Source of the DNA: Chlorokybus atmophyticus
Lineage: Eukaryota; Streptophyta; Chlorokybophyceae; Chlorokybales; Chlorokybaceae
NCBI GenBank assembly: GCA_009103225.1
Contig: RHPI01002990.1
Span: 109,034 to 173,033 of the forward strand
Direction: 5' to 3'
DNA length: 64,000 nt
Position 1 is the first letter of the stretch, and each line of letters opens with the position of its first letter. Under the pieces are notes generated by a model. That model did no database searches. It saw nothing but the letters and a program-made list of their open reading frames with translations, and was not told the origin of the DNA. Position numbers and translations under genes: made by a program. Positions 24,036 to 34,843 of the stretch are shown here, piece by piece.

Positions 24036-25050
24036 ATGGAGGATGCTCGCGTGGAAGAGCTTCAAGCTGCCATCTTAGCATTCAGGGAAGAGCTTCATCA
24101 CACTCAAGCGGCGGCACAAGCACAGCGCGAAGCGTATGAGCATGCGATGGCGCGTGTACAAGTTCCCATGGCATCAAGCTCGCGCGAGCATGTGAAGGTG
24201 CCAAAGCCCAAGCCATTCAAGGGTCAACGTGATGGAGATGCAGTAGACCAATGGAATTTGCAAGCATCGTCTTGATTAAAGCTCACGGAGGTGCCCATGT
24301 ATCTGCACGTGGAGGTTGCAGCGACATTGCTAGAAGGTGCAGCACTTGTATAGTGGAGATATTGTTACGCGTGTTGCAAGTGGGTTGGCGCTACAATTGA
24401 CCACCATAGAAGAGTTGGCTCTGGAGATCAGGCATCAGTTTGTTCCCGTGGAGAGTATACATGCCGAACGCGATGAAATTGCAGCCCTTGTGCAAGCGGG
24501 GTCGGTGACGGCGTACACGGCTACGTTTCAGCGGTTGGTGATGTCCATACCCAACATGACCGAGGAAGAGTAGTTGGACAGGTACACACGTGGTTTAAAA
24601 CGTTTGGGACGCAAAGAAGTGGAGCTACGGGACCCTAAAACTTTGGCGGAAGCTATATACGCATCGCGGAGCGTCTCGACGCGTTATACTTCAAGTCTCC
24701 TGCAACAAACGCTGACTGGAGGCGTGGGAGCAAGCAAGAGCGGGGTGATCAGCCTAGGGGAAGCTTTCAACATGCATGGACACGAAGGGAACCAAGTTCA
24801 CAACTTGCGAAAGAAGGTGGAGCTGATTTTGGACCATCACCAATGGAGGTGGGTGCCATACACACGCGTAATGGCGTGGCAAAGCACGGTGGACGTGGTG
24901 AGGCAGGTGGTGGCGTGCAAATGTGACATGTGCGGTTCGACCGAACATTTGGCGTTCAACTGCTTGAAGCGGCGCACGCAAACGTCCGCATGCAGCTGGC
25001 AACACATATCGCGCGCGATGCATCAACGCAATGGAGGAAGATGACGTGGA
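24036..25050 (+). pseudogene. Gag of element B (broken)
   Basis: ATG at 24036 (MEDARVEELQ). Homologous to element A Gag: helical N-terminus, capsid stretch (frame lost near 24275 and 24350), LKRLGRKEVELRDPKTLAEA, and a retained zinc knuckle CDMCGSTEHLAFNC at about 24922-24963. Stops and frame changes prevent a full product. Confidence 0.85.
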
Positions 25051-25165
25051 GGATCAGAGAAACAACTCCCCCAGTAGGTAAGGAGGCTACTGCTGAGGAC
25101 GAGGGGGAGCCTCACGCACAAACGAAGAGTGTGTCATCGCAATTGAGGAAAAATTGGAGGTGGCT

Positions 25166-26625
25166 ATGAACACGCCCATGGTGGTAAGTTATGCAAGTGA
25201 GGAGGCAACAAAGTACGTTGGGCTTCTAGCACGCATTTGCGATGACCGAGGACAATGGAGGGCGTGTAACCTTATGGTTGATAGTGGAGCAAACAGCAAC
25301 TTCATAAGTGAGGAGGTTGCACGGCGCTATGGTTGGCTTTTACTATTACAAGGAGGAGAAGTGAAACTCGCTGATGGGGAACCACCCTCTTAAGGTACCG
25401 GTGCTGCGTTTACAACCAAGGAGTTTTGTGTTCACATGGGGAAGTTGAAGGAGAATATGCGTTTCTGCTGCATCACCCTACGGAACGTGTTTGATGGAAT
25501 GTGGGGACTTCCGTGGCTGTGGCAATATAACCCATCTATCGATTAGAGAAAGCGTGTACTCACCATCAAGGGAAACGATGAAGAGTCCATTCAAGGTCTA
25601 CGCGCATGCTCCTTCGAAGTGGACGACCACTCTTGCGAGGCAAGCAAGAAGGACTTTGTCATAGCTGCGTTGGACGTCGCTAAGGCAAGTATGCGCACGT
25701 CTGTTGAGCACCTGCAGGGGGGATACAAGCACCGGAAAGGCACGTCACGCGCAATCCGGTGGGATTAGCATTGCTCAAGCTCCCTATGTGCAATTGAGGA
25801 GGCTGCTATTCCCACAAAATGCGAAGGCTGCATGGTTGTGCGTGGTGCGTTAGAGCACATTAAAGTTTACACCGAAGCTGAGTGACTGCACTGAGACTGC
25901 TATGATGGACCCCGAGGTGTGCAAACTTGTCAAGGGTTACGAAGATATCATGGTGGACGCTCCAGCTGGTCTGCCACCCTAACGCAGCGTTGATCACCGT
26001 GTGGAGTTGATTGAGGGCGTGCACAAGCCACCCTACAGGCCTGTATATAAGTTGACACCTCTGGAGTTGAAGGAGGCCGAGAAGCAGATAGCGGATCTTC
26101 TAAAGAGAGGTTACATCCAGCCAAGTTAGTCCCCTGTGACCACCCTACTCAAGAAAGGGAAGTCTTAGAGCTGGTCTACAAAGGAAGAGCATGCATTTGT
26201 TGCGTTAAAGAAGGCGTTGACGGAGGCACCCGTCTTGGCTCACCCCGACATGGACAAACCCTTCATTTTAACTTGTGACGCATCCGACACAGCTGTGGGA
26301 GCTGTGTTACAGCAAGACCAAGGCATGGGTCTTGCTGTAACACAGCTCCCACCTGTAGCGATCTTTAGTCAAAAAATGAGTGGAGCTGAGCTGAACTACC
26401 CTGTGCACGCGAAGGAGCTATTGGCGCAAATAATGGCGCTGCGACAATGGCGATGCTTTCTTGAAGGCAAAAGGTTCGGCTGGAGGCGGACCATTCCCCA
26501 TTGAGGTACTTACAGGCACAACCATATCTGAGCCGGAGATAAGCCCGGCGGTTGGAGTCCTTTCTACTTTTTAATTTTGAGATCAAGTACAAGACCCGGT
26601 ACGTCTCATAGTGTGGCCGACGCGC
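25166..26625 (+). pseudogene. Element B protease, RT stump and RNase H
   Basis: The protease motif LMVDSGANSNF is at about 25273-25305, and a stop follows at 25391. The RT stump (KPPYRPVYKL, RGYIQPS) ends near 26130 and joins directly to TLLKKGKSWSW, the same junction as in element C. The catalytic YLDD region is absent. RNase H (LTCDASDTAVGAVLQQD) carries an inverted insertion at 26320-26352. Confidence 0.87.
26295..26352. repeat. Perfect 25-bp hairpin created in element B RNase H
   Basis: Arms 26295-26319 and 26328-26352 are exact complements with an 8-base spacer. The right arm replaces a few bases of the sequence seen in element C (CAAGGCATGGGTCTTCAACC), so it arose after the two copies split. 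Confidence 0.92.
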
Positions 26626-26689
26626 TAAGCCGGTTGAATGCGATTAAAGCACTCGCTCAAGTGCGACCGGAGTAGGCCGACCAGATCCG

Positions 26690-28080
26690 ACAAGTGCTTT
26701 GCGACACAAAAGGTAGGAGAGTCTTGCGGGACATGGAGAGCACAGCAACTGACACAAGTGGACATTGGGCAAAGCAAGACGGCCTACTATGGCATGATGG
26801 CCGCTTGTACATCCCCAATGTTGCACATGTACGCGTTCAACTTTTGAAAGAAGCTCATGACGTACCCATTGCTGGCCATCAAGGAGTGGAGAGGACGTTG
26901 GTAAGCTTGAGCAACGCTTTTATTGGCGGGAGATGCATTGTGATGTACGCGACTATGTGGCGTCGTGCGACGCATGTCAAAGGGTGAAAGCAAGCAACCA
27001 AAAGCCAGGTGGGTTGCTGCAACCTCTTTCCGTGCCATTGTCCAAGTGGGAACATGTTACTATGGACTTTATGACGGGGCTGAAGACAGCAGAAGGGTAT
27101 GATGCAATACTCGTGGTTGTAGACAAAATCAGCAAAATGGTACGCTTGGCACCGTGTTGTGAGTCTTGCACGGCACCAGAGGCAGCAAGCTTGTTTATGA
27201 AGCATGTCTTTCGTTCCCACGGACTCTACCACAAAGCAGCGTAAGCGATCGTGTCCCCTTCTTTACACGAAAGTTTCGGGAGGCGCTGCATATTGCATCG
27301 TGTATTACCTTAAAGTTTAGCATGGCTTTCCACCCGCAAGTTGATGGCCAAACGGAGCGAGCCAACCGTGTGATTGAAGATATGTTGCGTTGCTACGTGA
27401 ATGCACGGCAAGACAATTGCGCGGAGTTGCTGGAAGTGGTGGAATTTGCCATCAACAACCACATCAGTGCAAGCACGGGTGTCACCCCCTTTTTCATAGA
27501 CTACAACCAACACCCGCTGACGGCGTGGACCCCGCGATGCAGTGATGTTAATGTGGAAGCAGTAAGCGATTTTCCTACAACGTGTGTGGAAATTAACAAG
27601 GCAGCGAGAGAGGCGCTATTGGTGGCACAAGATAAACAAAAACAGTATGCGCATCGCCGACACGTCACATTTCGACCTGGCGACACGGTATTGCTTTTTG
27701 CGAGGAACTTACAGGTGTGTGCTGGAGTTCGCAAGTTAATTGAGCGCTAGCTTGGGCCATTTTAAGTCATCAAAGTGATTTTGGACATGGCGTACAAGTT
27801 GCAATTGCCCGACTCTATGCACATCCACGGTGTCTTTCACATATCCCTGCTGAAATCATATCGAGGAGACCCACCATTGCGTCCACCGCCTGAGTTGGCT
27901 ACGGAAGGTCATATGGAGCATGAAGTGGAGGACATATTGGGTGAGAAGATGGCGCAACGTGCGCAGATATATTTGGAGAAGTGGAAAGGCTAACCGGTGC
28001 ATGAAGCCACTTGGGAACCGGAGGAGCACTTAGCCAATGCACAACATATCCTGCAACAGTATTTGCAACAACGATCAGAG
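26690..28080 (+). pseudogene. Element B integrase and chromodomain
   Basis: HDVPIAGHQG and CDACQRVK zinc ligands, TMDFMTGL, SDRVPFF and PQVDGQTERANRVIEDML core motifs, then HIHGVFHISLLKSY. A frame change near 27235 and a stop at about 27750 break it. The chromodomain near 27915-28075 reads EHEVEDILGEKMAQ and YLEKWKG-stop, followed by HEATWEPEEHLANA, better kept than in element C. Confidence 0.88.
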
Positions 28081-28237
28081 AATCCTCGAGAGCTTCGAGG
28101 ACGAAGCTCACCTAGGGGGGAGTGCAACAGTTGAGGCCAAGTTTTATGACTTTATGACCTTTTTTGGCCCATTTATCGAGCAACGACGACCAGAGCATCC
28201 TCGAGAGCTTCGGGGACGAAGCTCACCTAGGGGGGAG

Positions 28238-28921
28238 TGCAACAGTCGAGGCCAAGTTTCATGATTTTAAGACCTTTGTGGGCCCATTCATGTAACCCTA
28301 ATCCTGGTGAGGCACCACGTTTTTGTGACTTGTGGCAGATATCGGCGAGTTATGAGTCTGCCGCGGATATCAACCGGGGCCCCAGGACCAGTCCGGAAGG
28401 TGCCAGAAAACGGAGGGCCAGTCGAAAAGGGCTCGACCAGACTTCTAGAAGGACCTGGCGCCAAGTAGTATAACTTGACCATATGAGCACCTGATCAGGA
28501 GATTTTGGTGCGTAAGAAAGGTCTAGAAGTACAACAAGGTTCTGCAATAACATCTTAGCATCTGGTTTTGTGTAGCACGGGAATCGTCTACACAGTCGCA
28601 TGTGCAGACTGGTAGGTATAAATGCGACATTCTACCATGTGCAATACAACCTTTAGCTCCCTAGTTTTTTGGGTACAAGCCTGGTGGTGGTTAGCAGGGG
28701 TTGCTAGCGTGTGTCTACTGGTGTGTGCTTGCTTGTATGACAATCCAAGGCGTTACACAAGTCGGTGTGTAGCTTCGAGCACGTGCGTGTGCGTACGCGA
28801 GTGGCGGGGCGCGCGTGTGTGCTTGGCAAAGGGGGCAAGGTTCCGGTGTGAATACCGTGCCTTGGTGAGAGGGTTATCGATTGGACCAACTCACAGGTGA
28901 CAAGGCACGAGCACCGTTACA
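28238..28921 (+). repeat. 3' LTR of element B
   Basis: 684 bp, ending ACCGTTACA like the element C 3' LTR; the polypurine tract/LTR start is duplicated, with the first copy at 28123. Confidence 0.9.
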
Positions 28922-29792
28922 GCGTTGCACCGACCAGGAGTTCGTATGTGTGAGACCAAGTTTGGTTTCTTGAAGCATGAACACACCTTCCCCCTTGAGG
29001 AGGAGTGCCCTCAACCTCAAGAAGACGACATCCTTGCATGATGGACCCGCGGAGGTGTGGTTGCTTCCTAATCCCCGAATAGTTCACGACTACGTATGGA
29101 TGTCCAGAGAGAGGGAGGGGAGCTTCATTTCTAGCCAAGCACTACCCCCCAAGAGTATGGCTCACCGGGAATGTCTTGATTGTGCTGGAAAAGCCATGCG
29201 TCAGCTGAGGGCGCTGCGGGAGTGGTGGCCATGTTAGCTGCTCTCTCCACCCGCTAAATAACATCCACCGTCGCTTGATGGAGAAGTGTACGTGGGCCTC
29301 CTCTCACCCCAGCGATGAGAGCGGTGTTCAGCCACAGTATGTCAGCAGTGTCGGCCACATTTACGGGGGTGACTGCCTCCTCTTCCGAACTGAACAGATT
29401 CCAACTACGGACATAAATTGCCACCAGAATTCGTGCCGTGTGTAAAGCTAAGCGCGTCCAAGCTTTGCATGTCAGATGGATTGTCTGGCTCAAGGTCAAG
29501 GGAGCGGACTGTAAGTTCTTCAGCAATTTGTGTTGAGGGGGGACTCCGCACCAGAGTCACCATTGGTATTTGTAAGTGAAAGGAGGAGCTGCGAGACGCG
29601 CCCAACCACCATGTGCCTTGTCTCCAACAATAGAGCATAGCTACAAGACGGGTGTGCTGGGGAGGACTCCTCACCACCTGTTGAAGAGGGGGGAGTCGTT
29701 GGGGTGAGAGCAAGACGTTGTGCGCGAGGGAGGCGTGCACGGGGAGAGGAGGGGGTAGTGTGGGATTGCTGTGGGGAGGGAGAGCTCATGTG
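28922..29792 (-). pseudogene. Second copy of the 7506-8378 unidentified region
   Basis: Same content as the left copy, with minus-strand open stretches at 29254-29526 and 29405-29740. No recognisable domain; the CCHC-bearing part of the left copy is missing here. Confidence 0.4.
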
Positions 29793-29817
29793 ATACAATC
29801 TGAAGTAAGAGTAAGCA

Positions 29818-29849
<32 letters not shown>

Positions 29850-32800
29850 TATGATTAATAACATTTAATTCATGCAAGTTGGTTGCCATGCGGCCTTAAG
29901 CAGCAGCAGGGTTGTTGCAATGGGTAGATAATAGGTCAAGCAGCGGCATGCCATCCACTTGAAGATGGTGCCGAGCTTCAGCAATACTGATGGTATAGTC
30001 CGCAACTGGCTGACCATGACGATGATGATGGCTCAAGTGCCGTCAACAAGTTCAGAATTTTCATGTGCGCATCTGATGGAAAAAATCGTGATACCTCATG
30101 TCTAATGACAATACAAATGCATGCCGAGTTGTGAACAATACCGCGCTATTGACATCAAACTATGACTTTTTATAAGCGATTAATATGATGGATTACATTA
30201 TATAGTTGGCCAAGCTAAGAGATGATACGGCAATTAAAAACGTGTGTGTATTGATGCAAATTGCCTCAACAAGTCAATGACAAATTGCGAGGAAACGGTT
30301 TTTATACTCAGTACACCCTTTGTGTTATTGCCCATGGGTGGGGGCTTGGAAAACTATAAACCTCATCAAAACCTCCACATGTAATTGCCTTCTGCTCACA
30401 TGGCCTAGCGCTAGGCCATGTGCTGATGGAAAATGCTTAATGTTGGAGTTTGACATGGTGGAGGAAGGTCCTTTCTTAAATGCTACATTAGAAATAAATC
30501 TTTGTTCAAGGGTCATTGTCCTCACCTCCTAATGGTGCTAGCATGGAGCTGTGACGGAAGAGAAGGCGAGAATTGAAGCTACACCAAGCCTTGAAGGGAA
30601 TAATGCACAACATTTAAGAACTCAGCAATGCAAAGTTTCGCATTTGCAATCCAAGTTTGACAATTGTTGAATTTACTTTAACGTTTTCACTAAGTTAGCA
30701 AAGCCATATCAGCTTCTTATGCTTCAAAGTTAACCACTTGAGTTGCTTGAAAAGCCCTACGTATGACGCAAGTGCTGCATAAATGTCACGATTTTATTGG
30801 TAGTATACTTCAAGTGTGTTGAAAGGATGGGAGAAAAGCTGTTCTTTATGAACGAGCAATGGGTTGAAAGATTCACAACACTTACCAGTGCGTACGTGCG
30901 CAGGTGTAAAAACTATATGGCAGCATGAGCTTAAAATTATTTAGAGTCGTCCTCAATTGTCCACCCCAAGTGCACAATCAACAAAAAAACAACAACAACA
31001 TTATATATATATATATACATATGAGGCTGACGCTTAGTATTCTTGTAAACCGATATAAGCAACAAATGTGCAAGATTGTAAGTCAATTGACTCAGTACAT
31101 GAATGCAATTGCAATTTGGTAAGCATTGATCCAAAATACTCAATATAGTATCAGTCCGTATAGTATAATATACACTTATGCATACGGTTATGCAAGGTCA
31201 TTTGCAGCATTTGTATAGCCTAATTAAAATAATTAAACTGTTAAAAATATTGCAGCATTGAGTGTTCCAATAGTCAGAAGCGCGTCGTATTGCTCACATT
31301 GAGTGGGAAGAACATAAGTTCTACTCGGTCGCTTACAAGCTCCTTGTCATTCAGCGTCTTGAATTGTTATGAAAAATTAGGCATATTTATCAAACCGTAA
31401 CATCCGTCACAAAGCTAGTTCTAAGGTGTATGCACTTTATAGAAAGTAAACCAATAGGTTGACCGATGGTGCTGATGATTATTAGGTCAATAATTACGGG
31501 GTTATGTGCTGGTGAAGTTGCAAGTGTTGTGAGTGATATAAGGTACCAGCGACTGTCCATGGTGACATAATGCGTGAGAGTTCTGATCGCACTATGGCAA
31601 ATATGTTGGCAGAAACTAGTTTGTAATGTGGGACCAACCTGCTGTGATGTCACTTACAAAAAGGTGGTTTGAACCCAAGTGCCTACCATGAGGAAAGCAG
31701 CTAAGAGAAAGAGACGTGAGGTTTCATTCCAGTGAAGCCTTGGACGAATTGATCATAAGCTCTCCTTGGCCCACTTCACTGTCATGATTCGAGCATTTCC
31801 AATTGTAAGTAGGGACCAATCCAAGATGGTAACAATGTGATTGAATTAAGTGATGAGTCATCATTCGGTTGTGAGGACGGTGCTGGAGGTGTTTAGAACA
31901 ATGCATCAGGTAAAACTCATTACCACATTTGTGCGGGCGCGCTCCTCCAAGCATAGCTCATGTGTGCAAGCTGACCAGCACGGTTGTTGCAAGCTTTCAT
32001 GGTGCGGAATTGTTAGAAGGAGCGAAGGATTCCCCGAAAGATTGGGCTTTGGTATAATTATAAGGGCGCAAAATTATATTGCATTATACGTTGATCAAAA
32101 GTGAATCAATTAGTGAGCATTAGGGCTGAGTAGTTATCAATTAATTTGATGCTGTTAGTGGAAACATAAAATTCCCTTGCGATCATTGGAGTCCGCGGCC
32201 ATAAGTGAGAGCGTTTGAGTCGAGAAATTTTCGGGAAGTCATACAAGTCCCAAGTTCTTAGCTTCCGCTTGTACGCATACTGTCGGGTCGAGGGGAGTCA
32301 AGGGTCACACTGTCTCGGGCCGCTACAAGAAGAGACATGCTGGCTAGCCCTGTCGCTGCAACATGTTATAACATGTTGCAACAGTAAAAGATAACTCAGC
32401 TCGTATGACGAGGAGTGCTTGGTGGAGCTGTTCCGCTGCCGCTGGGTCACATGGACATGCGGAGGCGGTGTCCTCCTTAGTGTACATGCTGTGCTGTAGG
32501 ACACATAGTCAACAAGCCACTACTATAGGTAGTGCTCTTTACACAGTTCTTTGCATGAGCGGAACATGTGTCACACTGTTAAGTGAGGTGAATGAGCAAG
32601 CAACACGTGGATACTATGCTCTGACGGATGCCAACAAACACACTGTAACCAGGCACACCAAGCTCACAGTGATGACGAGCATGATGCACACACCAGCATG
32701 CACATGCTCTCACACAGTGAGGGGGTTCTTGGTAATCGGGATGGCGTGTTCGCAGTTCAAGTCGTTTCACAAGCTCTTAGCTTTCTCACTCACAGTGTCA

Positions 32801-33113
32801 CCAGCTGATCCGGTGAACACTATGACTACTTATACAAGTCAAGTCATGACTGACTGAGAACATAAGCTAACGGTCATATCGAGGCTATTTCCACAGCGAT
32901 TGTCACTCGATATAGAACACAACTTATAAGTGAACTCACAACTGAGCAGCTACGCGCGATGCCTATGTAGGCTATGTTCGTGAGCTACTCTGAAGTCATG
33001 GCCTAGCTACTAGGCCGCGACGCGCGCGCGCTGGTATGCTGGTAGGCCGGGCGATGGTTTTGATGTAGCCATGCTCGATGAAGGCTGGTATGCATGGGCA
33101 GTAGACATGACAG
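29791..33113 (+). repeat. Segmental duplication, right copy, part 2
   Basis: Collinear with 18152-21469. It ends one base before the 3' LTR of the methyltransferase-bearing element, so that element inserted at or beside the duplication edge. Confidence 0.9.
32281..32519 (-). repeat. Solo LTR of the methyltransferase-bearing family (right copy)
   Basis: 239 bp, the duplicated partner of 20637-20875 and a close match of the LTR at 33115-33353 only 600 bp away. Confidence 0.75.
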
Positions 33114-33114
33114 C

Positions 33115-33353
33115 TGTCGGGTCGAGGGGAGTCGACGGTCACACTGTCTCGGGCCGCTACAGGAAGAGACATGCTTGCTAGCCCTGTCGCTGCAACATGT
33201 TATAACATGTAGCAACAGTAAAAGATAACCCAGCTCATATGGCGAGGAGTGCTTGGTGGAGCTGTTCCGCTGCCGATGAGTCACACGGACATGTGGAGGC
33301 GGTGTCCTCCTTAATGTACATGCTGTGCTGTAGGACACATAGTCAACAAGCCA
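33115..33353 (-). repeat. 3' LTR of the methyltransferase-bearing element
   Basis: 239 bp with TG/CA ends on the minus strand. It is preceded (33354-33360) by a run of seven G on that strand, the polypurine tract. Matches the solo LTRs at 20637 and 32281. Confidence 0.85.
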
Positions 33354-33398
33354 CCCCCCCTGAGCTTCTGGGGAGGTTCCAGCTCCAGAGCTCAGCTA

Positions 33399-34337
33399 TT
33401 AACGCAGGTGAGGAGGACCGTTGGTGCGGCAATCGTCGCACCAGTACTCCTCCATGGGTATTGCGTCCAATGGGGGCTCCATCCAGTAGCAATGCAGGCC
33501 CTTGTTGCACACATCGCAGAGCATCATGAGTGCGTCGTCGCCGGCACTGCCTCAGCGCTCACAACGTGTGCTACGGGCGGGGCGAGGGTGCTGAATGCGC
33601 GCGAAGCCCGCTATGTAAGGGAGGTGACATGGCACGCAGTTCACCATGTTGTCTTTCAACCTCTCGCCATTCTGACCAAGGAGGTCCAGCACTCCTGTGG
33701 GGTACACCTTGAGTACCTTGTAGACGGTGTGGCCCACGGAGGTGTCGAGCGTGTCCTTGGTGGCCGCCATGCAATAGGCAAAGTCCCCTGCTTAAAATTG
33801 CCGTTGGCGCTCCTTGTAGAAGCCGCTCCGCAAGCGCTCGTAGCGCAGGGTGTCGCGGTGCTGTGCGATGCGCAGGATGTTGAAGGCCATCAGGACGGTG
33901 TGCTCGAACAGCGTGGCGCGTGTGGTAATGTCGTCGTGCATCCAGGCGGGATCGTCGAGGTTGTTTACACGGTCTACTTCCTGCTGTGCACGAAAAGGAA
34001 GCAACGGCGGACGTCCAAACAGCAGGGCTGTACTCGCGCAGAGCCGCCTGCTTTGACAATCGGTAACCCAGAGCCACCCATGGAAGGTGGTCGTCCCAGG
34101 TGTTCTTCTCATACTCCAGCACGTACTTGCGGAGTGCCTTTTTTATAGTCTGTACTGTCCGCTCGGCGAGACGGTCGGCTTGAGGGTGGTCAAGCAAAGT
34201 ACGGCGATGATCGATGTAGCATCTGTTCAGCAGGGTGTCGAACTCCCCTCTGAACTTAGTGCCCTGGTCGGTGATGACCTCAGCGCAGCTGCCGAACAGG
34301 CTGAGGACATGGGAGAGGAAGGCTTGAGACCCCCCCC

Positions 34338-34389
<52 letters not shown>

Positions 34390-34835
34390 NACCAGGATGT
34401 AGCGGTTGCCCTGTGCCGAGGGTGCCAAGTCTCCCAAGATGTCGAGTCCCCAGCGATAGAACAGCCCAGAGCTGGGGAGAGGGTGCAAGGTGGCGCTGTG
34501 TGTGTTGAGGCTGGCGCGTATCATGTCACACTGCTGGCAGCGACTGACGAACCCCTGCACCTGTTTGGACAGTCTATACCACCAATATTGCGCCCTTACC
34601 AGGCTAACGGTACGCTTGACACTGAAGTGTCCAAGCTCATTGTGGAGGGCAGCAATGATGCCCTCGCGTGTGGCTGGTGTTGGCACCTCTTTGTCCTCGT
34701 CCTGGACGTGGCGGTACACCTTGTCATCCGCCCACCGATAGTGGCGGGTGCGCTGACTGACACAATCTTTCTCTCGTGCACTCATATTGGAGGGAAGCTG
34801 GCCACTTTGAAGGAAGAAGAGTAATGGCTTGTCCA
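33399..34835 (-). pseudogene. Integrase with C-terminal PHD finger (broken)
   Basis: The reading enters from RNase H across the hAT1 target site. Zinc region: ALHNELGHFSVKRTVSLV ... SRCQQCD (HHCC). Core: GLDILGDL, EVITDQGTKF, then ADRLAERTVQTIKK (D, D, E). Between the first two Asp lies a homopolymer and an undetermined base (34331-34390) that destroys real sequence. After a frame change near 34020 come PAWMHDDITTRATLFEH and HTVYKVLKVYPTGVL. The last 50 codons form a PHD finger: CER-stop-GSAGDDALMMLCDVCNKG, then LHCYW, MEPPLD and WCDDC. Six of eight zinc ligands remain; one Cys is a TGA stop and one is Trp. In this family PHD fingers read histone tails. Confidence 0.85.
34331..34390. other. 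C homopolymer with an undetermined base, likely assembly artefact
   Basis: A run of almost only C followed by N sits exactly where the integrase core between its first and second Asp should be. Probably collapsed or gap-filled sequence. Confidence 0.85.
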
Positions 34836-34843
34836 GCCGTATG

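Larger units (their letters stand above)
23273..28921 (+). mobile_element. Ty3/gypsy element B, both LTRs, RT core deleted
   Basis: 5' LTR 23273-23941, primer site 23944-23955 and 3' LTR 28238-28921 bracket Gag, protease, an RT stump, RNase H, integrase and chromodomain. The flanks (CCGCAT left, GCGTT right) do not form a target duplication. This suggests the left end was joined by recombination, consistent with the segmental duplication. Multiple stops; it could be mobilised only by proteins of another copy such as A. Confidence 0.93.
25398..29792 (+). repeat. Segmental duplication, right copy, part 1
   Basis: Collinear with 4007-8378. At 29791-29792 it passes, through a two-base overlap (TG), straight into the sequence matching 18152 onward. 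The 9.8 kb between (8379-18151, with element D) is absent here. Confidence 0.9.

Noticed and set aside
34087-34824. Plus-strand 245-codon ORF with a poly-Pro run
   Set aside because: Antisense shadow of the integrase and of the C homopolymer; no domain in that frame.
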